Shown here piece by piece: positions 6,788 through 13,223 of a stretch of 17,081 nucleotides of DNA (position 1 is the first letter of the stretch; every line of letters begins with the position of its first letter). The notes beneath the pieces were generated by a model. It had not been told where the DNA came from. It was given only the letters and a program-made list of their open reading frames with translations, and did not search any database. This stretch comes from Candidatus Methanoperedentaceae archaeon (lineage in GTDB: Archaea > Halobacteriota > Methanosarcinia > Methanosarcinales > Methanoperedenaceae), in the NCBI GenBank assembly GCA_013331375.1, contig DUGO01000095.1:4078-21158 (forward strand), written 5' to 3'. A program made the translations under genes and the position numbers.

Positions 6788-7276
6788 ATGAACGTGGGCA
6801 TCGTGCCTGTAGGGCGGATAGAAGCCGATGTACTGGACTCAGTCTGTAAAGCGGTAGGGGATATATATGAAGTTTGTGTGTCAGTCGAACGAGCGCACGA
6901 TATCCCTGAGCATTCGTTCAACCGCAGGAGAAACCAGTACGTAGCCTACGATTTCCTGAAGCTCGCAGAGTCATGCTCGTGCGATAAGAACCTTGCAGTC
7001 ACTGATGCCGACCTGTACCTGCCCAGGCTCAATTTCGTGTTCGGGCAGGCAAAGCTGAACGGGCGCGGCGGCGTTGTTTCTCTGTTCAGGCTGAACAGCA
7101 GCCAGAGGGACATCTTTATACTTCGAGCGATGAAGGAATCGGTACATGAGATGGGACACCTGCTCGGACTGCGCCACTGCAGCGATCCCGGCTGTGTGAT
7201 GAGCTTTTCTCCAGAGATTGTGGGCGTGGATAAAAAAGGGGTTGACCTGTGCAGGCTGTGCGAGGACAGGCTTTGA
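6788..7276 (+). CDS. amzA: Archaemetzincin zinc metallopeptidase
   Basis: A 162-residue member of peptidase family M54. The active-site helix is HEMGHLLGLRH (residues 120-130), the HExxHxxGxxH zinc motif with E121 as general base. It is followed by the family-specific cysteines C131 and C136, the Met-turn residue M138, and C155/C158, which form a second zinc site. The start MNVGIVPVGR is chosen because it matches the family N-terminus and a TATA box lies about 28 nt upstream; the open frame extends 48 nt further without family-like residues. Physiological substrates of archaemetzincins are unknown to me. It is co-transcribed with the acetyltransferase gene, whose TTG start overlaps this TGA. 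Confidence 0.93.
   Translation: MNVGIVPVGRIEADVLDSVCKAVGDIYEVCVSVERAHDIPEHSFNRRRNQYVAYDFLKLAESCSCDKNLAVTDADLYLPRLNFVFGQAKLNGRGGVVSLFRLNSSQRDIFILRAMKESVHEMGHLLGLRHCSDPGCVMSFSPEIVGVDKKGVDLCRLCEDRL
6859..6870 (-). promoter_or_regulatory. Possible TATA box of the UPF0146-flpA-pheA group
   Basis: TCATATATATCC on the minus strand lies about 85-90 nt before the UPF0146 ATG, inside amzA. No AT-rich box exists nearer. It would give a leader of about 60 nt. Position-based guess. Confidence 0.3.
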
Positions 7277-7722
7277 TAGTGCGCAGATTCATGCCTGAGG
7301 ATTTCTCCTCTGTGCTTGAGCTCGAACAGGAGTCTTTCCAGGACCATAACCCGTTCCTGTATACAGAGTTCTATGAATCCAATCCCGACGGCTTCCTCGT
7401 GGCAGAGCTCGACGGCAGGGTTGTCGGGTTCGCGGTCGGTCTCATAACTCCTGAGCACGAGGGGTGGGTATTTACGCTGTCTGTCAAAAGCGATTTCAGG
7501 CGAAGGGGCATCGGCGGGATGCTGCTCGGGGCTCTCATTGAGCTTTTCATGCAAATGAAGGTCCCGCGAGTGAAGCTCGAAGTCAGGGTAAGCAATGTAA
7601 CCGCCCAGCGCCTGTACTCCAGATTTGGCTTTGTCGCCTCGCGCCTTGTTCCAGGCTATTATGCCGATGCCGAGGATGCTATCGTCATGGTCAAGACCCT
7701 TTCCCCGGGTCCGGCTGTTTGA
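7273..7722 (+). CDS. rimI: RimI/Ard1-type protein N-acetyltransferase
   Basis: A GNAT-fold acetyltransferase of about 149 residues. It has the acetyl-CoA pyrophosphate loop RRRGIGGMLL (residues 76-85), preceded by WVFTLSVKSDF (65-75), and the C-terminal RVSNVTAQRLYSRFGF motif of RimI/NAA10-type N-terminal acetyltransferases. The likely role is acetylation of protein N-termini. I chose TTG at 7273 because it gives MIVRRFMPED, the normal family start, and overlaps the amzA stop as TTGA; GTG at 7249 or 7279 are alternatives. The transcript then enters the origin region; no obvious terminator follows. Confidence 0.85.
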   Translation: MIVRRFMPEDFSSVLELEQESFQDHNPFLYTEFYESNPDGFLVAELDGRVVGFAVGLITPEHEGWVFTLSVKSDFRRRGIGGMLLGALIELFMQMKVPRVKLEVRVSNVTAQRLYSRFGFVASRLVPGYYADAEDAIVMVKTLSPGPAV

Positions 7723-7781
7723 GCCGCTGCATGAGGGGATTCTCAGGCAAGTATTCTCTGGGGATTCCGGGCTGTCATCAG

Positions 7782-7805
7782 GATCCCCTTGTGTTCCACT
7801 GGAAG
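7782..7805 (-). repeat. ORB element 1 (inverted)
   Basis: On the minus strand: TTCCAGTGGAAC, 4 nt (ACAA), then GGGGATC. It is in opposite orientation to the other three and shares the 12-bp core exactly with element 2. Confidence 0.8.
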
Positions 7806-7979
7806 ATATATGCCTGTGAACTCAGAAGTGTGTTCAGGGATGTTCGGGGTTAGGAACCTTGAACAGACTGAACAGACGCGAAACAAACAGGAAGATTTAT
7901 GTACCATCAGTTACTAGCATTACCCCGGGAATATACTTCTTTTGATTTCTTTACGCGGTCTGTATCGCGTCATCCCGTG

Positions 7980-8001
7980 TTCCAGTGGAACTCATGGGGT
8001 C
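7980..8001 (+). repeat. ORB element 2
   Basis: TTCCAGTGGAAC, 4 nt (TCAT), then GGGGTC. This is the best match to the ORB consensus of a dyad followed by a G-string, the asymmetric part that sets Orc1/Cdc6 orientation. TCGCGTCAT lies 6 nt upstream. Confidence 0.85.
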
Positions 8002-8017
8002 CCCCAGCCCCTCCAGA

Positions 8018-8037
8018 CTCCAGTGGAAGCACCCGTC
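8018..8037 (+). repeat. ORB element 3 (degenerate / mini-ORB)
   Basis: The dyad CTCCAGTGGAAG is intact but the G-string is replaced by CACCCGTC. It resembles a mini-ORB or a weaker site. Confidence 0.6.
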
Positions 8038-8083
8038 CTTCATCATAATGTAGTATATATTATGCCGTCTTCGCGTCATGGTT

Positions 8084-8105
8084 TTCCACAGGAAATAAAG
8101 GGGTC
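8084..8105 (+). repeat. ORB element 4
   Basis: TTCCACAGGAAA, 4 nt (TAAA), then GGGGTC. The dyad differs from elements 1-2 in two central bases and the last base. TCGCGTCAT lies 4 nt upstream. The box lies between two TATA-like candidates of cdc6, so Cdc6 bound here could repress its own gene. Confidence 0.8.
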
Positions 8106-8115
8106 GCCAGCATAA

Positions 8116-8161
8116 CGCTTATTAAGGTGCGCTTCCTATGCATCCCTTGCGGTTGAGGTTG
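8116..8161 (+). promoter_or_regulatory. Putative cdc6 promoter and ribosome binding site
   Basis: CGCTTATTAAGG (about 8116-8127) would start transcription near 8147, giving a leader of about 20 nt with GAGGTTGG (8155-8162) before the ATG at 8167. A stronger-looking TAGTATATATTATG at 8051-8064 lies farther upstream and would produce a longer leader running through ORB element 4, or may serve the origin. Confidence 0.4.
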
Positions 8162-8166
8162 GAAAA

Positions 8167-9417
8167 ATGACAGGAACAGAAAGTTTTCAGGTAGGCATTT
8201 TTGAGAATTTGATGAGCAGCCAGCAGATATTTGAGAACAGGGAAGTGCTTCGGCATACATACACCCCGGATTATCTTCCTCACAGGTCCGAGCAGATAAA
8301 CAGCCTGGCGACAGTGCTTGTGTCTGCGCTGAGAGGAGACACTCCATCGAACGTACTGATTTACGGAAAGACGGGCACGGGTAAGACTGCAGTGGCGAAG
8401 TACGTGGGCAAGGAACTTGAGAAATCAGGGGACCTTCGTGGGGTCCAGTGCAAGGTGATTTACATAAACTGCGAAGTCATAGACACGCAGTACAGGCTCC
8501 TGGCGCATATAGCGAGGCATTTCGACAAGGACGTTCCAATGACAGGCTGGCCCACTGACCAGGTGTACTCAGAGTTCCGCGACTCTCTCGACAGGGAAAA
8601 ACGCGTAGCCATCGTGGTGCTGGATGAGATAGACAAGCTCGTGCGCAAGGGCGACGATGCGCTCTATAACCTGTCGCGCGTGAACACTGACCTCAAAAAA
8701 GCGCGTCTCAGCCTCATAGGCATATCGAACGACCTGAAATTCACCGAATTCCTTGACCCCAGGGTCAAAAGCTCGCTCGGCGAAGAGGAGCTTGTATTCC
8801 CGCCTTACGACGCCAACCAGATCCGCGATATCCTGATGCAGAGGGCAGAGATGGCGTTCAAGAAATCGGTGCTTGAGGAGATGGTGATACCTCTCTGCGC
8901 CGCCTTTGCTGCCCAGGAGCACGGGGACGCGCGCAGGGCGCTGGACTTGCTCCGGGTCTCGGGTGAGATAGCCGAGCGCGCAAAGGCTTCCGTTGTCGGA
9001 GAAAGGCACGTGAGGCAGGCACAGGAGAAGATAGAGATAGACAGGGTCGTGGAAGTGGTGCGCACGCTGCCCACCCAGTCCAAGCTCGTGCTGTTGAGCG
9101 TGCTCCTGCTGAACAACGGGGCGGACACAGAGAGCCTCACCACGGGCGAGGCGTACCATGTGTACAGGCAGATGTGCAGGGAGATAGGAGCCGAGGTGCT
9201 GACACAGCGGCGCATCACTGACCTGATATCCGAGCTGGACATGCTGGGCATACTGAACGCTGTGGTCGTGAGCAAGGGCAGGTACGGCAGGACAAAGGAG
9301 ATTTCGATGAGCGTGCCACTTGAGAGCACAAAGAGCGCGCTGTTCGAGGATTACAGGCTCAAGCCGCTCGTGGATTTCAGGGCACCCCAGACAGCGATGC
9401 AGATGAAGCTCTATTAG
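8167..9417 (+). CDS. cdc6: Orc1/Cdc6 replication initiator
   Basis: A 416-residue AAA+ ATPase that binds ORB elements, melts the origin and helps load the MCM helicase. Walker A is GKTGTGKT (residues 67-74), Walker B VVLDEID (150-156), sensor 1 GISNDLKF (185-192) and sensor 2 GDARRALDLLR (253-263). The initiator-specific stretch LDPRVKSSLGEEELVFPPY (196-214) is present. The C-terminal about 120 residues form the winged-helix DNA-binding domain. Full length; ATG preceded by GAGGTTGG. It follows the ORB cluster directly, so autoregulation is likely. Its TAG stop overlaps the convergent signal peptidase stop. Paralogs elsewhere cannot be excluded. Confidence 0.96.
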   Translation: MTGTESFQVGIFENLMSSQQIFENREVLRHTYTPDYLPHRSEQINSLATVLVSALRGDTPSNVLIYGKTGTGKTAVAKYVGKELEKSGDLRGVQCKVIYINCEVIDTQYRLLAHIARHFDKDVPMTGWPTDQVYSEFRDSLDREKRVAIVVLDEIDKLVRKGDDALYNLSRVNTDLKKARLSLIGISNDLKFTEFLDPRVKSSLGEEELVFPPYDANQIRDILMQRAEMAFKKSVLEEMVIPLCAAFAAQEHGDARRALDLLRVSGEIAERAKASVVGERHVRQAQEKIEIDRVVEVVRTLPTQSKLVLLSVLLLNNGADTESLTTGEAYHVYRQMCREIGAEVLTQRRITDLISELDMLGILNAVVVSKGRYGRTKEISMSVPLESTKSALFEDYRLKPLVDFRAPQTAMQMKLY

Positions 9418-9971
9418 AAGATGGAGTGAACTGTAAGAGGCAGGTAGCCGACAAAGGGTATGCGGAATCTTGCCACACCCACCACCCATTCCTCCTTGAC
9501 AGGCGACATGTAGCTCACGCTGCCCTCCTGGTCGAACTTCTGGTTCGTTCGCGGGTTATCGCCCTTGGTGATATAGCCAGCGTAAGGCGCAGGAGGACCT
9601 CCGTCCCACATGGGCTCACCTTTTTCAACAAAATACATCGCTCTGTGTATCACTGGAGTCCCGCCCTGTCCCATCTTCTGGTACAGGATGACGTCCCCGT
9701 AATCGCCGAAAGACTTGTATCCTGTAGCCATTCCTTCCTCACGCGTCATGACTGTCGTATGGTCAGCTCCCTCTTTTATCACAAGGTCGCCGATCTGCAT
9801 ATTGGGTTCCATGCTGCCGCTTTCAACAGCGACAAGCGGATAATAGGTGCCGAGCAGGAGCTGTGAGACAACCATGAAAATGCCCACGACCGCAAACACG
9901 TAAATCAGGTCGCGCAGAAGCCCTGCAAGGAAATCGTCGCTCTCCCTGAGCCACTTGATTGCATCATTCAT
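9414..9971 (-). CDS. Archaeal signal peptidase I (S26B, Sec11-like)
   Basis: A 185-residue membrane peptidase that removes signal peptides from exported proteins. One transmembrane segment (about residues 22-40) precedes the catalytic domain. The nucleophile is S53 in ESGSMEPN. H109 in VIHRAMYF replaces the bacterial lysine, as in archaeal and eukaryotic Sec11. D138 in KGDNPRTNQ is the conserved acidic residue. A second hydrophobic stretch near the C-terminus (about 170-181) may be interfacial. It is encoded opposite to its neighbours, convergent with cdc6 (4-nt overlap) and divergent from DP1 with 41 bp between starts. A TATA box at about 9996-10006 (minus strand) would give a leader of only a few nt. 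Confidence 0.92.
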   Translation of the reverse strand: MNDAIKWLRESDDFLAGLLRDLIYVFAVVGIFMVVSQLLLGTYYPLVAVESGSMEPNMQIGDLVIKEGADHTTVMTREEGMATGYKSFGDYGDVILYQKMGQGGTPVIHRAMYFVEKGEPMWDGGPPAPYAGYITKGDNPRTNQKFDQEGSVSYMSPVKEEWVVGVARFRIPFVGYLPLTVHSIF

Positions 9972-9978
9972 CAGGGCT

Positions 9979-10006
9979 ACCTTTATGGTGGAGGGCGATA
10001 TAAGGT
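9979..10006. promoter_or_regulatory. Overlapping divergent promoters of signal peptidase and DP1 genes
   Basis: Minus strand: CCTTATATCG (about 9996-10005) lies about 29 nt before the signal peptidase ATG at 9971. Plus strand: CCTTTATGGTG (about 9979-9988) lies about 29 nt before the DP1 ATG at 10013. Both predict leaderless or short-leader mRNAs, and each transcript would start close to the other's TATA box. Based on position only. Confidence 0.45.
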
Positions 10007-10012
10007 TATTTC

Positions 10013-11491
10013 ATGCCACAGGGTCAGGTGCAGGTAGTGCAGCGGTTCGCAGAAGCTGGTTACCAGATAAATCCTGAAGCGGTCGCCAGGATAATGACCC
10101 ACGAGTCGCCGCAAGAGCTGATTAATCTCACTCTCAAGACCCTGAGCCCTGACGTTATTGTGGTGTGCCCCGAGCACCTGTGCGTGCAGCAGGAAGCAAG
10201 GAAGAAGCAGGTCACTGAACAGGTCGGGTCTGAAAAGGTCAAGGGCGCGGCACATGACATCAGGGTGCTGTTTGACGTGCCTGAGAAAACGTCAGGGATT
10301 GGCGATTACGAGGAATTCGTCTCGTACTTCAGGGACAGGTATGCCAGGCTCAGCGAGATGCTGAGGATACGGCTGAACGAAAGAGGGATGAGCGCAAGAC
10401 CGATAGAAAGCCTGAGGAAAGTGGACGGGAGGGACGTATCTGTCATCGGCATTGTGGCTGAAAAGAGGACCACGGCGAACGGGCACCTGCTGGTCGAGAT
10501 CGAGGACACGACTGGAACGGTTTCCGTGCTCGTGCTAAAGGACAAGGATCTCTTCAGCGAGGCTGGGAAGATAATACTTGACGAGGTCATAGGAGTCACG
10601 GGTTCGCTTTCAAAGGACAAGCGTGCCATCTATGCGAACTCCATCATGTCCCCCGACATGCCAGCTCCGCAGAGCCAGGCAAGGCTCGCGGGCAGGGACG
10701 GCGCCGGGAAAGCCGTGCTGATATCAGATACGCACGTGGGCTCAAAGACATTCCTCGAAGGCGCGTGGAACAGGTTCGTTGAGTGGATGTGCGGCGACTC
10801 GGGTGATGAGAGGCAGAGGGAGCTTGCGTCCCAGGTCAGGTACGTGGTCGTGGCAGGCGATGTGGTTGACGGCATAGGCATATTCCCGGGTCAGGAAAGA
10901 GAGCTGCTCATCAGTGACATCTACGAGCAATATGAAGCTGCAGCCGGTTATTTCAACGCACTGCCCGCGCACGTGAAGCTGGTGATAGCCCCGGGCAACC
11001 ATGACGCGGTGCGCCAGGCTGAGCCGCAGCCGCATTTGCCCGAGAGAATTACAAAGTCGTTCAGGAACGCAGTGTTCGTGAGCAACCCCTCGATAGTCGA
11101 GCTTGACGGGACAGGCATACTCATCTACCATGGTCGCTCAATAGACGACCTTGTTTCGAACGTGCCCGGCATATCCTACAGCGACCCTGCAAAGGCGATG
11201 GTGGAGATGCTGAGGAGGAGACACCTCTCACCGATATACGGCGGAAGGGTGATGGTCGCGCCCGAGCGCACGGACGGTTTTGTCATCAATAACCCGCCTG
11301 ACATCCTCCACTGCGGGCATGTGCATACGGTCGGGACGACACGATATAAAGGCGTGCTGGCTGTGAACAGCGGCACATGGCAGAGCCAGACAGAGTTCCA
11401 GAAGCGTATGAACCTGACACCAGTGCCTGCAAGGGCGCATGTCGTGGATTTGAAGAACCTGTCCACGCAGGTGCTCAATTTCTATTCGTAA
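10013..11491 (+). CDS. polB: DNA polymerase D small subunit DP1 (3'-5' exonuclease)
   Basis: A 492-residue small subunit of the archaeal replicative polymerase PolD, pairing with the DP2 catalytic subunit and proofreading through its Mre11-like nuclease. An N-terminal helical region (1-115) is followed by an OB-fold domain (about 138-215) and the calcineurin-like phosphoesterase domain (about 233-485). Metal ligands are visible: SDTHVGS (238-244), AGDVVDG (281-287), PGNHD (327-331), YHGRS (372-376) and CGHVHTVG (434-441). All nuclease motifs are intact, unlike the eukaryotic B-subunits. Its TAA lies inside the MsvR-like operator of the downstream Hdr operon. Closeness to cdc6 and the origin matches conserved synteny in some Euryarchaeota; DP2 is not in the window. 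Confidence 0.95.
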   Translation: MPQGQVQVVQRFAEAGYQINPEAVARIMTHESPQELINLTLKTLSPDVIVVCPEHLCVQQEARKKQVTEQVGSEKVKGAAHDIRVLFDVPEKTSGIGDYEEFVSYFRDRYARLSEMLRIRLNERGMSARPIESLRKVDGRDVSVIGIVAEKRTTANGHLLVEIEDTTGTVSVLVLKDKDLFSEAGKIILDEVIGVTGSLSKDKRAIYANSIMSPDMPAPQSQARLAGRDGAGKAVLISDTHVGSKTFLEGAWNRFVEWMCGDSGDERQRELASQVRYVVVAGDVVDGIGIFPGQERELLISDIYEQYEAAAGYFNALPAHVKLVIAPGNHDAVRQAEPQPHLPERITKSFRNAVFVSNPSIVELDGTGILIYHGRSIDDLVSNVPGISYSDPAKAMVEMLRRRHLSPIYGGRVMVAPERTDGFVINNPPDILHCGHVHTVGTTRYKGVLAVNSGTWQSQTEFQKRMNLTPVPARAHVVDLKNLSTQVLNFYS

Positions 11492-11501
11492 ACATACGAA
11501 T
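11484..11501 (+). promoter_or_regulatory. Perfect MsvR-box-like operator upstream of the Hdr operon
   Basis: ATTCGTA-AACA-TACGAAT is a perfect 7-bp inverted repeat with a 4-bp spacer and contains TTCGTA-N4-TACGAA exactly, the MsvR recognition sequence as I recall it. It overlaps the DP1 stop codon and ends about 6 bp before a TATA-like CTTTAATAC. Two related copies lie at 1538-1573. Confidence 0.65.
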
Positions 11502-11503
11502 CA

Positions 11504-11555
11504 AAAGCTTTAATACCCATTTTACACCTATCGTATAATAAACTGAAAAGCGGAG
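11504..11555 (+). promoter_or_regulatory. Hdr operon promoter and ribosome binding site
   Basis: Two TATA-like boxes are visible: GCTTTAATAC (11507-11516) and CGTATAATAAAC (11532-11543). The first gives a leader of about 30 nt containing GGAG (11552-11555), 10 nt before the ATG at 11566. The second gives a leaderless start at that same ATG. Both point to 11566 rather than the GTG at 11614 as the first start codon. Confidence 0.5.
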
Positions 11556-11565
11556 ATAAAACGAA

Positions 11566-11613
11566 ATGCTTAAGGTAGTATTCTATAATCCAGTAGGAAT
11601 GGAACTTAGGTAG
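11566..11613 (+). CDS. 15-codon upstream ORF ending in UAG, in frame with the HdrD-like gene
   Basis: ATG at 11566-11568 opens a frame for MLKVVFYNPVGMELR, closed by TAG at 11611-11613, which directly abuts the GTG start of the HdrD-like gene in the same frame. GGAG at 11552-11555 and the TATA spacing favour this ATG as the natural start. It may be a leader peptide with reinitiation at the GTG, the true N-terminus of the HdrD-like protein interrupted by a nonsense change or read-through (pyrrolysine is conceivable), or chance. TAG ends three other genes here (DUF1699, pheA, cdc6), which argues against general pyrrolysine use of UAG. Confidence 0.4.
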   Translation: MLKVVFYNPVGMELR

Positions 11614-12660
11614 GTGGAACTAACGGCAGAGTCTATCTCATGCTATCAATGCGGGAAATGCACATCGATTTGCCCTGTGCGCAGGGTCAGCAAGACCTCG
11701 CCGCGCGGCGCGATATACAGCTCAAACGTTTACAGCGACAGGAAGGATTCAGTCTGGACCTGCCTGACATGCGGGCTGTGCCCGATGGAATGCCCGCAGG
11801 AAGTGGATTTCCTGAAATTCGTCAGGGAACAGCGGGCGGGGCGCAAGCCTCTTGACGTGGCTCACCAGGGAGTGTTCACAGAGCTCGCTTCACTGATGTC
11901 TGTGCTTGACGGGAAGGCGGTGATAAAGACAGGGCTTGCGAGCGCGGAATCGAAGTACGGCTACTTCCCGGGATGCGCGGGATATTTCGACCTGCTGCTG
12001 CATGACGTCGGCGTGAAGTTCAGCGAGGTCGGAGAGGCGTCCGTGATGCTTCTCGCAAAAATCGGCATCGCACCCAAAATCATGGAAATGAAATGCTGCG
12101 GGCATGACGTCTTATGGCAGGGCAAAAAGGACGTGTTTGACAGGCTTGCGGGATACAATACCGACTATATCAGGAAAAGCGGCATAGATACGCTTGTAAC
12201 AGGCTGCGCCGAGTGCTACAGGACATTTTCGCTTGACTATCATCTTGGCGAGCTCGGCGTCAGGGTCGTGCACATTGCAGAGCTGCTGCCCGGGCTCGGA
12301 TTGAGGATAGGCGAAAAGGTCACGTACCATGACCCGTGCAGGCTCGGGAGGCACATGGGCGTGTACGATGCTCCGCGGGCAGCGCTTACAGCCAACGGTG
12401 TCGAGCTCGTCGAGATGGCGCACAGCAGGAAGGATGCGCTCTGCTGCGGCGTGAGCAATTTCATGAACTGCAATGAGCAGACAAAGGCGCTGCGTATGAT
12501 GCGGCTGGATGAGGCTTCGGCGACCGGCGCCAGGACGATGATTACGACATGCACCAAATGCCTTGCGCACCTGAACTGCCTGAGAAACGACGGAGAGCCT
12601 GAGAAGACCTACAGCTTCGAAGTGGTCGACCTGGCAACCTACCTTGCGAGGCACCTATGA
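11614..12660 (+). CDS. HdrD-like protein (HdrC-HdrB fusion) with two ferredoxin sites and two CCG domains
   Basis: A 348-residue Fe-S protein. The HdrC-like part binds two [4Fe-4S] clusters: C10/C13/C16/C20 (CYQCGKCTSICP) and C50/C53/C56/C60 (CLTCGLCPMECP). The HdrB-like part has two CCG domains: C121, C161-C162, C198/C201 and C242, C277-C278, C313/C316. In HdrB/HdrD such domains hold non-cubane [4Fe-4S] clusters that reduce disulfides. No membrane segment is seen. It is first in an operon with hdrC, hdrB and hdrA, and its TGA overlaps the hdrC ATG (ATGA). The GTG start is weakly supported: the first Cys then falls at residue 10, whereas relatives usually have 15-30 residues before it, and an upstream in-frame ATG lies beyond a UAG. 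The substrate (CoM-S-S-CoB or another disulfide) cannot be read from the sequence. Confidence 0.85.
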   Translation: MELTAESISCYQCGKCTSICPVRRVSKTSPRGAIYSSNVYSDRKDSVWTCLTCGLCPMECPQEVDFLKFVREQRAGRKPLDVAHQGVFTELASLMSVLDGKAVIKTGLASAESKYGYFPGCAGYFDLLLHDVGVKFSEVGEASVMLLAKIGIAPKIMEMKCCGHDVLWQGKKDVFDRLAGYNTDYIRKSGIDTLVTGCAECYRTFSLDYHLGELGVRVVHIAELLPGLGLRIGEKVTYHDPCRLGRHMGVYDAPRAALTANGVELVEMAHSRKDALCCGVSNFMNCNEQTKALRMMRLDEASATGARTMITTCTKCLAHLNCLRNDGEPEKTYSFEVVDLATYLARHL

Positions 12661-13223
12661 TAAAGACAGAAGAGCTTGACCCCAACTTCAAGTACGAGAT
12701 AGCGTCCATGCCGGGCGGTGAGAGGATAAAGTACTGCTTCAACTGTACAGGCTGCACGGTCTCCTGCCCTGTGAATGAGATAGACAGGGAGTTCAATCCC
12801 AGGAAGATACTGCGCCAGTCGCTGCTTGGCATGCGGAAAGAGGTGCTGTCGAGCGAACTCATCTGGCTCTGCTCCTCGTGCTATGCCTGCTACGAGCACT
12901 GTCCTCAGGACGTTCGGATAACGGAAATTATGGGCGCTCTTCGCACCATAGCTGAGAAGGAAGCGCACAGGGGCAATATAGCGGTACCCTGCGACAAGCG
13001 CAAGTTCGATAGCGCCTTCACGGGCTCGATAAAGAAGCACGGCAGGGTATATGAGGCGATGACAATCGCAGGATTCATATTCAGGACAAAGGGCATCGGG
13101 GGCATGCTCGCATATACGCCAATGGGACTGGCGATGCTGCGGAAAGGCAAGCTACCGCTGCTGCCGCATGGGATTAAGGGTAAAAAGCAGGTAAAGGCAA
13201 TCTTCGAGATGATGCACAGATGA
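12657..13223 (+). CDS. hdrC: Heterodisulfide reductase subunit C
   Basis: A 188-residue electron-transfer subunit linking HdrA to HdrB. Two ferredoxin sites are present: C27/C30/C33/C37 (CFNCTGCTVSCP) and C72/C75/C78/C82 (CSSCYACYEHCP). The rest is helical, and the C-terminal half (about residues 110-188) is basic and hydrophobic without a convincing membrane span. The length matches soluble HdrC. Starts with ATG overlapping the upstream TGA and ends with TGA overlapping the hdrB ATG, indicating coupled translation and fixed stoichiometry. Confidence 0.92.
   Translation: MIKTEELDPNFKYEIASMPGGERIKYCFNCTGCTVSCPVNEIDREFNPRKILRQSLLGMRKEVLSSELIWLCSSCYACYEHCPQDVRITEIMGALRTIAEKEAHRGNIAVPCDKRKFDSAFTGSIKKHGRVYEAMTIAGFIFRTKGIGGMLAYTPMGLAMLRKGKLPLLPHGIKGKKQVKAIFEMMHR

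Larger units (their letters stand above)
7723..8166. other. Putative replication origin (oriC) upstream of orc1/cdc6
   Basis: This 444-nt stretch has no plausible gene. It holds four ORB-type repeats: one on the minus strand (7782-7805) and three on the plus strand (7980-8001, 8018-8037, 8084-8105). They face each other across a more AT-rich core (about 7880-7955) that could be the unwinding element. Three share a TTCC(A/c)..GGAA(C/A) dyad, a 4-nt spacer and GGGG. A 9-bp direct repeat TGAACAGAC sits at 7860-7877, and TCGCGTCAT precedes two of the boxes. Archaeal origins commonly lie directly upstream of orc1/cdc6 and contain ORBs bound by that protein. DP1 is encoded nearby, as in the Pyrococcus origin region. 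Confidence 0.85.

Noticed and set aside
6778..6921. Longer N-terminus for the UPF0146 protein
   Set aside because: The extra 48 residues are antisense to amzA, contain no family-like sequence, and the conserved family start is MSTIEYKD.
7723..8166. tRNA, small RNA gene or CRISPR array in the long intergenic region
   Set aside because: No cloverleaf, no CCA end and no regular repeat-spacer pattern. The repeats present are ORB-type with irregular spacing.
8569..9489. 306-residue minus-strand open frame opposite cdc6
   Set aside because: It is antisense to the well-supported Cdc6 frame, has no recognisable motif and a composition rich in His, Leu and Arg, as expected for a shadow frame in GC-rich coding DNA.
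11566..11613. Pyrrolysine at UAG as the favoured explanation for the Hdr leader
   Set aside because: UAG ends three other genes in the window (DUF1699, pheA, cdc6), so it is not a rare stop here. Kept only as one option.
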